Source: Sphingobacterium psychroaquaticum
GTDB taxonomy: Bacteria; Bacteroidota; Bacteroidia; Sphingobacteriales; Sphingobacteriaceae
DNA: 64,000 nucleotides
Direction: 5' to 3'
Assembly (NCBI RefSeq): GCF_900177625.1
Contig: NZ_FXAU01000007.1
Coordinates: 186,729 to 250,728 of the forward strand
Position 1 is the stretch's first letter. The number at the start of each line of letters is the position of its first letter. The notes under the pieces were generated by a model, which saw only the letters and a list, made by a program, of their open reading frames with translations, did no database searches and was not told the origin of the DNA. A program made the position numbers and the translations under genes. Shown one piece after another: positions 45,362-56,278 of the stretch.

Positions 45362-46906
45362 TTAAAATTGTCGGCGGATATACACTAAGGCGCCAGCTCC
45401 GTTATCAAGAAGTTTACCGTGATCAATAGCTATTTTTGTCCCGACCTTCGTGTTTTTATAGAGAAATTTCTCTCCTTGTAAAAGGAATGACATCTGATTT
45501 ACGGGTGTAAAAATACCTGAGGTAGGAGGTCGATGAATTTCTCCCAATGATCCTCCCCATTCACTCGTGCTAAAAGTGCCATAATGCTTGGCGTATGTTA
45601 TCTTACTAATTATGGTCGTATTGTACACTAAAAATGAGGCCCCGATATGTCCGGCAACAACCCGGTTACTAATGAAATAATCTCGGGGATAACTAATCTG
45701 ACCTGCCCGAGCAGCATGTGAGGGAACAATCAGTGGATTACCCAAGCCGACCTGTTTATAGGACCAACCTTCCGTATAGTAGTAATTATTATAATAATCT
45801 TCATCGCCAGATTTTGTTGGTTTAGACCATGGATAACCCGCTTGATCTTTCGAGTAGAAGAACTCAACAAGGAACTTGTGCCAGTCTACATTTTTTTGTG
45901 TTTTTCGGTAATTATTGTTTGTTAACGTGATGCCGTTTAAGCCGTCTTTGATGTTTGCGAGGTTAGCTAAGGCTCCTACATCGTAAAAATTTTGTCTGTA
46001 AGCCATCAAGCTAATGCTACCTAAATTGTATGAAGCCCCAAGGTCAATAGATCCTTGATGATTCCCAATTTTAGAACGAGGAATACCCGAACCTCGCCCA
46101 CCATAAGCCTTTCCAATAGTGACATACGTTAGCGTTTGTAAGAAATTTAGGTCATACAAACTTCCGTATACTTTTTCTTCGCTTCCCCATTGAGCTTGAT
46201 GATTGAGCCCTCCATATAGTGCGAGTTTCCAGGTGGACTTGCCTATTCTACCGTATAATGATTTTTGATGTAAAAGGGTGTGTAGTTGATTATCTGTCGG
46301 ACGTTTCTTGAAAAGAGAAGGGTCAACCGGATGCTTGCCCATATATCCATTTGCGAAATTTCCTTTAATAGAGAAAAGGCCCCCGAACCACGGTATACGG
46401 TAATACTCTGGAATGCTAATTTCGAACTTAGGTACCCCAAGTGCATTCCCGGAAACGGCAAAATTTCCGGAGGTCAGCAAGGTGTCACCATTCAATCCCA
46501 TTACATCCTTGCTACGACCAAGCTTGGCTTCAAACATAGCAAACCGTACCCGTACATGCGCATCAATGACCTGCGCTTGAGTTTCCTTGCCGAGGTTTAC
46601 GCGTCCCTCTAACCCGTAGCCCCAATCCCAGTTTGAATTTCCATTTGCCCGCCTTCCTTGCCACTCACCAGGATGTTTGTAATTTCTAAAGCCGCGAAGG
46701 ATCATACTTCCAGACCCACCTTCGGCCGGTACAGATCCATATTGATTGGAACGCATCCAAAAGGGAACGGCCTTAGAGCCGGCAAAACCACCTTGAAGCT
46801 CAATGGCTAATCCTTTGTGAGAGACGCTGTCTTCTTGCTGTGCAAAAAGTAAGGAGGGAGCTAATAGTAGGTGAAAAACTATTAACCAGGGGTTAAATCT
46901 AATCAT
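45362..46906 (-). CDS. Wzi-family capsule assembly protein
   Basis: A 514-residue outer-membrane barrel: signal peptide to about residue 22 (LLFAQQ), then the Wzi family pattern (PFWMRSNQYGSVP near residue 50, GYGLEGRVNLG, MFEAKLGRSKDVMG, PEYYRIPWFGGLFSIKGNFANGYMG, KSLYGRIGKSTWKLALYGG). Wzi proteins in enterobacteria anchor capsule to the cell surface. It is convergent to the main operon and ends 52 nt after the epimerase gene. The promoter box TATCTTTA is 4 nt before its ATG, so the leader is very short. It supports surface attachment of the polymer. Confidence 0.9.
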   Translation of the reverse strand: MIRFNPWLIVFHLLLAPSLLFAQQEDSVSHKGLAIELQGGFAGSKAVPFWMRSNQYGSVPAEGGSGSMILRGFRNYKHPGEWQGRRANGNSNWDWGYGLEGRVNLGKETQAQVIDAHVRVRFAMFEAKLGRSKDVMGLNGDTLLTSGNFAVSGNALGVPKFEISIPEYYRIPWFGGLFSIKGNFANGYMGKHPVDPSLFKKRPTDNQLHTLLHQKSLYGRIGKSTWKLALYGGLNHQAQWGSEEKVYGSLYDLNFLQTLTYVTIGKAYGGRGSGIPRSKIGNHQGSIDLGASYNLGSISLMAYRQNFYDVGALANLANIKDGLNGITLTNNNYRKTQKNVDWHKFLVEFFYSKDQAGYPWSKPTKSGDEDYYNNYYYTEGWSYKQVGLGNPLIVPSHAARAGQISYPRDYFISNRVVAGHIGASFLVYNTTIISKITYAKHYGTFSTSEWGGSLGEIHRPPTSGIFTPVNQMSFLLQGEKFLYKNTKVGTKIAIDHGKLLDNGAGALVYIRRQF

Positions 46907-47208
46907 CGCCTAAAGATAGTGAATTCGCTCAAATAGTTGATGTGCAGATCAATGAAAAATATCTAATTCTTCGAAAGAAATTCAAAAAGAAGAGTGCGGC
47001 GGACGAATTCCTAAAGTTATCTCAACGTAACATTTCAATCGAAAAGCATCTTTTCCTACAAATATTTTTATCAACATAACTTTCATGTTCCATTTTTCAG
47101 TATTTTTAACGCCATCAACCACTTGTAGAAAATATTGGGGTCTCCAAAGTGGGAGAAGAACGCGCTTTTAGAAAAGGATAATAAATGCATTTTAATAAAT
47201 TAACATAT
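46907..47208. other. Divergent gene-free region between wzi and the tail-specific protease
   Basis: About 300 nt. On the minus strand a TATCTTTA box lies at 46911-46918. On the plus strand TATTTTTA at 47101-47108 is a possible -7 box. A short inverted repeat (CCACTT with AAGTGG, about 47119-47150) has no clear role. An open stretch at 47110-47181 has no start codon and is probably chance. Confidence 0.4.
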
Positions 47209-49326
47209 ATGTTTAAGAATTTTGTCTTTGGCCTTGCTTTGATTTCGATTATTGCGTGTGGGTCAAAACCACGGGTCAGTTTAGATGAGGAGAATTTGGG
47301 GCTTAAACCATCGGCGCAACACGAAGTGATTGCGAGTGAAGTTGCCAACCTACTGGAGAATCATAGCTATAAGAAGGTTCCAATGACGGACTCACTTTCG
47401 GCTATTGTCTTTGATAATTTGTTGAAATCGATGGATCAGGGGCGGAACTATCTCCTGCAATCAGATGTTGACCAGTTCCAAAAATATAAAAATACCGTGA
47501 GCCAAGATTTCCGTAAAGGTGATCTGTCTGCGCCATTCTTTATGTTCAATGTATATTCCGATCGCTATTTGCAGTGTATGGAGTATGCGTTAACACAAGT
47601 GGATGTGAAGCATGATTTTACGGTTAATGAGAATTATGTCGCATATCGGGAGAAGCTACCTTATTTTAAAACGGATAAGGAACTGAAAGATCAGTGGCGT
47701 AAACGCGTGAAGTATGACCTTTTGAATCTTCGTTTAACAACGACTGATAAAGATTCGGTGGACATGGAGAAGCATAAAGAGACGTTACGTAAGCGATATA
47801 AAAACTTGATTTCTCAAGCTAAGAAAACAAATTCTAATGATGCTTTTCAGTTGATTATGACAGCGTTAACGGATGCGGTAGACCCACATACGACATATTA
47901 TAACCCTTCCTTTGCGCAAGCATTTAATGAGGGAATGTCGAATACATTTGAAGGTATCGGCGCGCGTTTGCAGATGGAGAACGAGATGGTAACGATAAAA
48001 GAAGTTATCGCTGGAGGTCCCGCCTTTAAGGACAAGAGCTTAAATGTGGACGACAGAATTATTGCAGTAGCGCAAGGAGATGGCGAGTTTGATGATATCA
48101 TCGGATGGCGCTTGGATGCTGCTGTGGCAAAAATCAAAGGTCCAAAAGGAACCGTGGTTCGATTAAAGATTATTCCGGCCGGGCAGGAGCTTACTGCGCA
48201 ACCGAAAATTGTTTCGTTGAACCGCGAAAAGATTGTGGTTGAAGAGGAGTCTGCATTGAAAGAAATTAAAATGATCAAAGGAGAAGATGGGAAAACCTAC
48301 AAAATTGGTTTAATCAAACTTCCTAAGTTTTATATTGATTTTGCTGCCTTGCGCGCGCGTGATCCTAACTACAAAAGTACGACACGAGATGTGCGTCTGA
48401 TTTTAGATACGTTGAAGCAAGAGAAAGTGGATGCGGTGGTACTCGACTTACGTCAAAATGGCGGAGGGTCTTTGCAAGAGGCGATCGAGCTTACTGGATT
48501 ATTTATTGATAAAGGACCTGTTGTGCAGGTACGTGATACGCGTAACCGAGTACAGGTTGATAGCGATGAAGAACCTGGTGTGGCATGGGACGGTCCGTTT
48601 GGCGTTATGATAAACAGATTTTCGGCTTCGGCTTCTGAAATCTTCGCGGGCGCGATTCAGGATTATGGTCGAGGTATCGTTTTGGGTTCACAGTCTTACG
48701 GTAAGGGTACCGTGCAGTCGGCTATCGAAATGTCGCGCTTTATTAGTGCGACGAATAAACTTTTGTTAAAAGCAAAAGGAGAAGATAAAGATCCAGATAC
48801 CCCGAACGGTGCTCCGGAATATGGACAAATCAATATCACGATGGGTAAATTCTACCGTGTTACAGGAAGTAGTACACAACATAAGGGGGTATCCCCGGAT
48901 GTGTCTTTCCCAACGCAATATACGGCGGAGAAATTTGGAGAGAGTTCGGAACCATCTGCTTTACCATGGGATCAAATTAAGCCAACAAATTACAAACGGG
49001 TGGCTGATTTGACTGCGGTAACACAAAAGCTTAATGCGGTACACGAAACCCGAATGAAGAAATCCCCAGAGTACAAATACTTGTTAGAAGATATTGAAGA
49101 ATTCAAGAAACTGGACAATGTGGAGGAGATTAGTCTGAATCAAGTCGAACTACAGAAAGAGAGAGATCGTGTTCGTGCGAAAAATAGAGCACGTATCAAC
49201 AAAGGGTTGGAGTTGAGAGGATTGCCTTTGTGGAAGGAAGGGCAGCCACAACCAAAAGTAGATTTTGACTTTGTGTTAGATGAAAGCTTAAATGTAATGG
49301 CTGATTTTATTCGGTTGGGTAAGTAG
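47209..49326 (+). CDS. Tail-specific (C-terminal processing) protease, S41A family
   Basis: The protease cuts proteins with particular C-terminal tails in the periplasm. From the ATG at 47209 it has 705 residues and a lipobox ISIIAC (Cys about residue 16), so it is probably membrane-anchored. It has a helical N-terminal domain, a PDZ domain (about 235-325; IGARLQMENEMVTIKEVIAGGPA), and the S41 catalytic core with VLDLRQNGGGSLQEAI, NRFSASASEIFAG (nucleophile Ser) and SQSYGKGTVQ (general-base Lys). A C-terminal DUF3340-type domain completes the Prc layout. The upstream 8 codons in frame are not needed. Confidence 0.94.
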   Translation: MFKNFVFGLALISIIACGSKPRVSLDEENLGLKPSAQHEVIASEVANLLENHSYKKVPMTDSLSAIVFDNLLKSMDQGRNYLLQSDVDQFQKYKNTVSQDFRKGDLSAPFFMFNVYSDRYLQCMEYALTQVDVKHDFTVNENYVAYREKLPYFKTDKELKDQWRKRVKYDLLNLRLTTTDKDSVDMEKHKETLRKRYKNLISQAKKTNSNDAFQLIMTALTDAVDPHTTYYNPSFAQAFNEGMSNTFEGIGARLQMENEMVTIKEVIAGGPAFKDKSLNVDDRIIAVAQGDGEFDDIIGWRLDAAVAKIKGPKGTVVRLKIIPAGQELTAQPKIVSLNREKIVVEEESALKEIKMIKGEDGKTYKIGLIKLPKFYIDFAALRARDPNYKSTTRDVRLILDTLKQEKVDAVVLDLRQNGGGSLQEAIELTGLFIDKGPVVQVRDTRNRVQVDSDEEPGVAWDGPFGVMINRFSASASEIFAGAIQDYGRGIVLGSQSYGKGTVQSAIEMSRFISATNKLLLKAKGEDKDPDTPNGAPEYGQINITMGKFYRVTGSSTQHKGVSPDVSFPTQYTAEKFGESSEPSALPWDQIKPTNYKRVADLTAVTQKLNAVHETRMKKSPEYKYLLEDIEEFKKLDNVEEISLNQVELQKERDRVRAKNRARINKGLELRGLPLWKEGQPQPKVDFDFVLDESLNVMADFIRLGK

Positions 49327-49408
49327 AGACACAAGAATTATCTGCGGTAAGCCTTGGGGGCTGTGTCTAAAGATAGCAGTAAAGGACTTTAGGTCTAATA
49401 GTAAAAAA

Positions 49409-49945
49409 ATGATATTATCAGATAAGCGAATTTTAGAAGAGATAGACAATGGTTCAATTGTCATTGAACCATTTGATCGGAAGTGTTTGGGTACAAATTC
49501 CTATGACGTGCACTTAGGTAAATATTTGGCGACCTATAAAGATGCTGTATTAGATGCCAAAAAGCATAATGAGATTGAGCATTTTGAGATTCCAGCCGAT
49601 GGTTTTGTGTTGGAGCCTGGAAAATTGTACCTGGGTGTTACGTTAGAGTATACAGAGACACATGGGCATGTTCCTTTCTTAGAGGGGAAGTCGAGTACAG
49701 GGCGTTTAGGGATTGATATCCACGCTACAGCAGGAAAAGGAGATGTTGGTTTTTGTAATACATGGACCTTAGAAATTTCTGTGGCGCAGCCTGTACGAGT
49801 TTATACCGGTATGCCTATCGGACAGCTAATTTATTTCGTAGTGGAAGGTGAAATTGAAACGCTGTACAATAGTAAAGGAAATGCAAAATATAACAATAAG
49901 ACCATTAGACCGGTCGAAAGCATGATGTGGAAGAATGCTTTTTAA
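49409..49945 (+). CDS. dcd: dCTP deaminase
   Basis: A 178-residue nucleotide deaminase that makes dUTP from dCTP. The family motifs are seen as GTNSYDVHLGKYL (about residue 28), then FLEGKSSTGRLGIDIHATAGKGDVGF and TLEISVAQPVRVYTGMPIGQL, with the catalytic Glu in TLEIS and the nucleotide-binding GKSSTGRLG loop. It is monomer-sized for the homotrimeric family. It stands alone between the tail-specific protease and RF2 with a terminator behind it. Confidence 0.93.
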   Translation: MILSDKRILEEIDNGSIVIEPFDRKCLGTNSYDVHLGKYLATYKDAVLDAKKHNEIEHFEIPADGFVLEPGKLYLGVTLEYTETHGHVPFLEGKSSTGRLGIDIHATAGKGDVGFCNTWTLEISVAQPVRVYTGMPIGQLIYFVVEGEIETLYNSKGNAKYNNKTIRPVESMMWKNAF

Positions 49946-49983
49946 AACAAAAGGGAGAACAATTGTTCTCCCTTTTGTTTTAT
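49944..49983. terminator. Bidirectional terminator between dcd and prfB
   Basis: A nearly perfect palindrome, AAAACAAAAGGGAGAACAA paired with TTGTTCTCCCTTTTGTTTT. A-rich on one side and T-rich on the other, it serves both converging genes. Confidence 0.88.
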
Positions 49984-49995
49984 AGAGTGCTTTGG

Positions 49996-51079
49996 TTAGC
50001 CTCCAAATTCCATAAGGTAGGCTTTAAGGAAGTCATCTAAATCGCCATCTAAAACCGCTTGCGTATTAGAGGTCTCTACATTGGTACGTAAATCCTTTAT
50101 TAGTTTGTATGGGTGCAATACATAGTTGCGAATCTGTGAACCCCATTCAATCTTTTTCTTAGACCCTTCAATAGCAGCAGTAGCTTCTTGTCTTTTACGC
50201 ATCTCTATTTCATAAAGTTGTGACTTCAGTAATCGAAGTGCATTTTCTTTGTTTTGGAGCTGTGATCGTGTTTCCTGGTTTTTAATAATAATACCTGTTG
50301 GTTTGTGGTGTAAGCGCACGGCAGTTTCCACCTTATTAACATTTTGTCCACCTGCACCGCCCGAGCGGAAAGTGTCCCACTCTATCTCTGAGTCTTTAAC
50401 ATCAATCTCAATATTATCATCTACTAAAGGGTACACATACACCGAGGCAAAGGAAGTATGTCGCTTGGCATTAGAGTCGAAAGGGGAGATCCGTACTAAA
50501 CGGTGCACGCCATTTTCTCCTTTTAAATAACCGTAGGCAAAATTTCCTGAAAACTGTAGCGTTACTGTTTTTATTCCAGCAACATCACCCTCTTGGTAAT
50601 CTTGTTCAGTGACCTTACATCCATGTTTCTCTCCCCACATAATGTACATCCGCATCAACATAGCTGCCCAATCACAGGATTCGGTGCCGCCAGCACCAGC
50701 TGTAATCTGCAGGATGGCATCTAATTGATCTTCCTCCGCACTGAGCATATTTTTAAACTCGAGTTCTTCAATCTGACTTAACGCTAAATTGTGTTGCTCT
50801 TCGAGTTCTTTTTCTGTCGCATCTCCACTTTGGAAAAACTCGTACAGTACAATGGTGTCTTCAATCGTACTGTTTACCTCATCGAACTGGTCCGTCCATA
50901 CTTTTTTATTCTTGATCGCATGTAAGACTTTTTCGGCTTCTTTTGGAGCGTCCCAAAAAGTCGGTTCCAGTGTGATGGCTGTTTCTTTGGCTATTTCTTC
51001 TTTTTTGGCATCGATGTCAAAGATGCCTCCTCAGGGATGTTACACGATCCCTCAAGTCTTGAATGTGTTCTTTGGTCAT
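49996..51079 (-). CDS. prfB: Peptide chain release factor 2, programmed +1 frameshift
   Basis: RF2 frees finished chains at UGA and UAA. The gene reads from ATG 51079 for 20 codons to CTT, then an in-frame TGA at 51019-51017. A +1 slip (skipping T 51019) joins the main frame, giving 360 residues. The main frame is open from 51018 to 49996. Seen in it: the stop-codon-reading SPF tripeptide (VRISPFDSN) and the catalytic GGQ motif at about 243-245 ([13 protein letters not shown]). An annotation from the main frame alone would start internally at 50748 and lose 110 residues. Translation thus depends on RF2 level, a known autoregulation. Confidence 0.95.
51016..51031 (-). promoter_or_regulatory. 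RF2 frameshift signal
   Basis: The minus strand reads AGGAGG, CAT, then CTTTGAC: a Shine-Dalgarno-like hexamer 3 nt before the slippery CTT-TGA-C. The spacing is the same as in Escherichia coli prfB. Confidence 0.93.
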
Positions 51080-51083
51080 GATT

Positions 51084-52847
<1,764 letters not shown>

Positions 52848-52931
52848 ATGAAATAGTTGGATATTTGGCAAGTTTGTTGCCGTAATCTGATATGAGCGCT
52901 GAGCGCGATGACGAGAAGTAATTAAAATCGT

Positions 52932-52939
52932 TACCTTTG
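52932..52939 (+). promoter_or_regulatory. -7 box of the exonuclease gene
   Basis: TACCTTTG, an exact TAnnTTTG. It overlaps the earliest in-frame TTG at 52937 and so excludes that start. Confidence 0.4.
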
Positions 52940-52951
52940 ATGTTGATGAGT

Positions 52952-53515
52952 ATGACCTTTACAGCGATAGATTTTGAATTGGCAACAGCAGATTATACAA
53001 GTGTATGTGCCGTAGGTATAGTGAAGGTAGAGAATAGTCAGATTGTGGATGAATTCTACGGTCTGGTCCAACCTCCTGGGAATAAATATATGTGGCAGAC
53101 CACACGTGTTCATGGTATAAAATCTAAGGATACGAAGGATGCACCCACTTTTGCGGAAATTTTTCCGAAGATAGAGCCCTATCTAAAACAACAAAAAATG
53201 GTGGCGCACAATGAGAAATTTGATCGCGAGGTTTTGATGAAGACAATGACGCGATTTGAGCTGCCTTATAAATCCCTGCAATTGCCTAAAATGTGGGAGT
53301 GTACGAGTAAAATTTATAGTGCGAAAGGGTTTAAAAAGACGAAATTAAGTATTTGCTGTGCGATTATGGGGATTGAGTTACATCACCATGATGCGCTATC
53401 GGATGCACGAGCGTGTGCACAGTTGTACATCAGGCGTGATCAAGTTACCAGCGAATTGATAATGAAACATTTTCCAAATACGGAAATAGAAATAAAAGAG
53501 CATAAAGCAATATGA
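52952..53515 (+). CDS. DEDDh-type 3'-5' exonuclease
   Basis: A small exonuclease domain like DNA polymerase III epsilon. I use the ATG at 52952 (187 aa, MTFTAIDFELATA); ATGs at 52940 and 52946 are possible. Motifs: ExoI AIDFELATA (Asp and Glu), ExoII VAHNEKFDREVL (Asp), ExoIII HHHDALSDARACAQL (His and Asp), so all catalytic acids are present. No polymerase or BRCT domain follows. It overlaps manC by 4 nt (ATGA), which is odd company for a nuclease. The promoter box at 52932 belongs to it. Confidence 0.88.
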   Translation: MTFTAIDFELATADYTSVCAVGIVKVENSQIVDEFYGLVQPPGNKYMWQTTRVHGIKSKDTKDAPTFAEIFPKIEPYLKQQKMVAHNEKFDREVLMKTMTRFELPYKSLQLPKMWECTSKIYSAKGFKKTKLSICCAIMGIELHHHDALSDARACAQLYIRRDQVTSELIMKHFPNTEIEIKEHKAI

Positions 53516-54501
53516 GTAATGTTATTAATGTGATCCTATCCGGTGGAGTTGGATCTCGATTGTGGCCATTGTCCCGAAAGTCTAAGCCGAAACAATATCT
53601 CCCATTTTTTCAAAATAAGTCTTTGTTTGGATTAACGATAGAACGAAACGAGAAGGTATGTAACCATGTATTGCTCGTTGGTTCTGTTCAGAACATAGAT
53701 TTGGCTAAAGAAGAGCTTAGTAAGGTTTCACATGATATTATTGTAGAGGCGGTGCCACGGAATACAGCCGCGGCTATTGCGTTTGCTGCTTTATCCACGG
53801 ATCCGGATGATATTCTTGTGGTTACACCTTCAGATCACTTGATTGAGGGAGAGGAACAGTATCTACAAGCACTTAAGCGTGGTATTGAGTTCGCAAAGGA
53901 AGGATTCTTAGTGACATTTGGAATAAACCCAACTCGTCCAGAGACAGGTTATGGATATATTGAGGCAGCTGGAACCGATGTATTGTCGTTTCGTGAGAAA
54001 CCAAACTATGAGACAGCAAAAGACTTTATCAAGCAAGGTAATTTCTTTTGGAACTCGGGTATTTTTTGCTTCAAAGCAAGTACTTACCTGCAAGAACTAG
54101 AACGCTTTGATCCAAAGTTGTATACGGCCGCGAAAGCAGCTTTCGACGGGGCTAAGGATGGGGTGTTGGATGAAGAGCTTTCCATGCGTATTCCGTCTAA
54201 AAGTGTTGATTATGCTATTATGGAACGGAGTGATAGTATTAAGGTAGTTCCTTCGTTTTTCCAGTGGTCCGACATGGGGTCTTTCGACTCGCTATATGAC
54301 TACCTAATCACTAAAGGACATCCAAAGGATGAAGCAGGAAATGTGGTGATTGGTGGTTCGAAGCATACCGTTTTCCTTGGTCTTAAAAATTGTATTGTGG
54401 TCAATACGGATGATGCTGTCTTAATTATGGATAAAGCGCATGCGCAAGATGTAAAGCATGTGTACGAGACATTAGAGAAAGAAGGATCGACATTAGTTTA
54501 G
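53512..54501 (+). CDS. manC: Mannose-1-phosphate guanylyltransferase
   Basis: A 329-residue nucleotidyltransferase making GDP-mannose. The N-terminal pyrophosphorylase motif LSGGVGSRLWPLSRKSKPKQ lies at about 9-28. Further marks are EAVPRNTAAAIAFAAL, VTPSDHLIEGE, TGYGYIEA and EKPNYETAKDFIKQGNFFWNSGIF. The C-terminal isomerase half of some bifunctional proteins is absent, so it only makes the guanylyl transfer. It is co-translated with the exonuclease and followed 18 nt later by a TviB-like dehydrogenase. It probably feeds the surface-polymer locus. Confidence 0.92.
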   Translation: MSNVINVILSGGVGSRLWPLSRKSKPKQYLPFFQNKSLFGLTIERNEKVCNHVLLVGSVQNIDLAKEELSKVSHDIIVEAVPRNTAAAIAFAALSTDPDDILVVTPSDHLIEGEEQYLQALKRGIEFAKEGFLVTFGINPTRPETGYGYIEAAGTDVLSFREKPNYETAKDFIKQGNFFWNSGIFCFKASTYLQELERFDPKLYTAAKAAFDGAKDGVLDEELSMRIPSKSVDYAIMERSDSIKVVPSFFQWSDMGSFDSLYDYLITKGHPKDEAGNVVIGGSKHTVFLGLKNCIVVNTDDAVLIMDKAHAQDVKHVYETLEKEGSTLV

Positions 54502-54519
54502 TAAGCAAGGTAGGGAAGC

Positions 54520-55809
54520 ATGGATAAGAAAATTGCCGTAATTGGTCAAGGGTATGTTGGGCTTCCTTTAGCATTGGCTTTTGCTGCTCACCACCCTGTG
54601 GTGGGATTTGATATTGATGCCGTGCGCGTCGCGGAGTTGAATCAAGGATATGATCGTACGTTGGAAGCGGAGACGTCTTTGATTCAACAGATGCTTGACA
54701 AGAGTGAGCGAGGAGAGGGGGGATACCGTGCGAGCACACTGACCGAAGATATTGAAGATGCTTCGGTGTATATTGTCACAGTTCCTACGCCTATTGATGA
54801 GTTTAATGCGCCCGATTTACGGTTCTTATTGACTGCGTCTGAGATTATAGGTCGTGTGTTGAAATCCGGAGATATCGTGATTTATGAATCGACCGTGTAT
54901 CCTGGATGCACAGAAGAGGATTGTGTGCCGGTGTTGGAGCGTGTGTCGGGATTGGTGTATAATGAAGATTTCTTTGTGGGTTACTCGCCTGAGCGTATTA
55001 ATCCGGGAGATAAGACGAGGACCTTGCAAAATGTTGTTAAGGTTACTTCTGGAAGTACGTCTGCGGTTGCCGAGGAGATTGATGCATTATATCGCAGAAT
55101 TATTACGGCAGGTACCTTTAAAGCTTCCTCGATTAAGGTTGCCGAAGCGGCAAAAGCGATTGAAAATGCGCAGCGCGATGTTAACATCTCGTTTGTCAAT
55201 GAGTTAGCGTTGATTTTTGATCGGGTGGGGATAGATACGCATGAAGTTCTGGAAGCCGCGGGCACAAAATATAATTTCTTAAAGTATAAACCTGGTTTAG
55301 TCGGAGGACACTGTATCTCGGTCGATCCGTATTATTTGGCACATAAAGCTTCACAGTTGGGTTATCATCCCGAAGTAATTTTGTCGGGTAGGCGCGTGAA
55401 CGATCGGATGGCGGAATTTGTAGCTTCCAAGGTGGTTAAATTGATGCTCAATAAGGAAATCGCTGTTAAAGGAGCAGATGTTTTGATACTAGGGATGACC
55501 TTTAAAGAGAATTGTCCAGATATCCGAAATACCAAGGTAATGGATATTTACGATGAGTTAAAGCAATATGGTGCGGTCCCACATATATTCGACCCTTGGG
55601 TAAATGTAGTGGAAGTACAGCAAGATTTCGGTGTTTCTATTTTAAAGAAACTTGATGACCGAGCTGTTTCCGCTTATGACGCTGTTATCTTAGCTGTGGC
55701 ACACCAAGATTTTCTGGATATAAACATGAGCGAACTTCGTAAGCCTCAGTCTGTTTTATTTGACTGTAAGGCTGTGCTTGATCGGACGCAAGTAGATGCG
55801 AGGCTATAG
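54520..55809 (+). CDS. TviB/WbpO-like UDP-N-acetylaminosugar C6 dehydrogenase
   Basis: A 429-residue nucleotide-sugar dehydrogenase. The NAD-binding GQGYVGLPLA lies at 8-17, then VTVPTPIDEFNAPDL, YESTVYPGCTEED, GYSPERINPGD, and the catalytic cysteine in LVGGHCISVDPYYL (Cys265). The sequence YSPERINPGD with PTPIDEFNAPDL matches the TviB/WbpO branch, which oxidises UDP-GlcNAc (or UDP-GalNAc) to the uronate. A companion C4 epimerase of the TviC type is not in this window. The pair manC-tviB-like is separate from the main polysaccharide locus. Confidence 0.9.
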   Translation: MDKKIAVIGQGYVGLPLALAFAAHHPVVGFDIDAVRVAELNQGYDRTLEAETSLIQQMLDKSERGEGGYRASTLTEDIEDASVYIVTVPTPIDEFNAPDLRFLLTASEIIGRVLKSGDIVIYESTVYPGCTEEDCVPVLERVSGLVYNEDFFVGYSPERINPGDKTRTLQNVVKVTSGSTSAVAEEIDALYRRIITAGTFKASSIKVAEAAKAIENAQRDVNISFVNELALIFDRVGIDTHEVLEAAGTKYNFLKYKPGLVGGHCISVDPYYLAHKASQLGYHPEVILSGRRVNDRMAEFVASKVVKLMLNKEIAVKGADVLILGMTFKENCPDIRNTKVMDIYDELKQYGAVPHIFDPWVNVVEVQQDFGVSILKKLDDRAVSAYDAVILAVAHQDFLDINMSELRKPQSVLFDCKAVLDRTQVDARL

Positions 55810-55831
55810 CGCTTGTTTAAGACAGGTTTTG

Positions 55832-56251
55832 CTAGCGTGAAAAACTAGCTGAACACTTCGCGGTTTCTTCGACTTTACAAGAAACGAGCTCCACGCCAAG
55901 GCCTTCTAATTGTTGTGGTCCTATTTTCTCGACCATATATTGAGCAATGTTTTCTGCTGTAGGGTTGAAAGGAACAATGACAAGACTTTCACTTGCAACC
56001 AATTTTAGCTGCTCCAATAGTTCATCCTTCTCCCAAATTAGGAATTTGTGATCAAAATTATCCTCTAACCACATACAAAGTTGAGATTTGATAACAGAGA
56101 AGTCTATAACGCGACCTATCTCATCCAATGCCGTTGAGGCTATGGTGAAGTGTATGCGGTAATTATGCCCGTGTAAAAAACGACATTTCCCTTCGTGTCC
56201 AACAACACGATGTCCACACGAAATATCGTGGTATCTCTCTGCAATTATCAT
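55832..56251 (-). CDS. 6-pyruvoyltetrahydropterin/6-carboxytetrahydropterin synthase family (QueD-like)
   Basis: A 139-residue T-fold enzyme. The zinc-binding His residues and catalytic Cys are seen as CGHRVVGHEGKCRFLHGHNY, with Cys in the KCRFLHGH motif. The family makes 6-carboxytetrahydropterin in queuosine synthesis (QueD) or 6-pyruvoyltetrahydropterin. The CxxxHGHNY spacing fits QueD, but the exact branch is uncertain. No other queuosine gene is nearby. It lies 27 nt after the FMN hydroxy-acid dehydrogenase gene on the same strand. Confidence 0.85.
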   Translation of the reverse strand: MIIAERYHDISCGHRVVGHEGKCRFLHGHNYRIHFTIASTALDEIGRVIDFSVIKSQLCMWLEDNFDHKFLIWEKDELLEQLKLVASESLVIVPFNPTAENIAQYMVEKIGPQQLEGLGVELVSCKVEETAKCSASFSR

Positions 56252-56278
56252 AGCACAAAGGTAGGAATAGAAAGGCTT

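Noticed and set aside
47110..47181. Short open stretch ending VENIGVSKVGEERAFRKG
   Set aside because: It has no start codon and no recognised match; probably chance, though a gene remnant cannot be ruled out.
47898..48278. 126-residue antisense reading in the tail-specific protease gene
   Set aside because: It lies fully inside a well-supported gene and has no family pattern.
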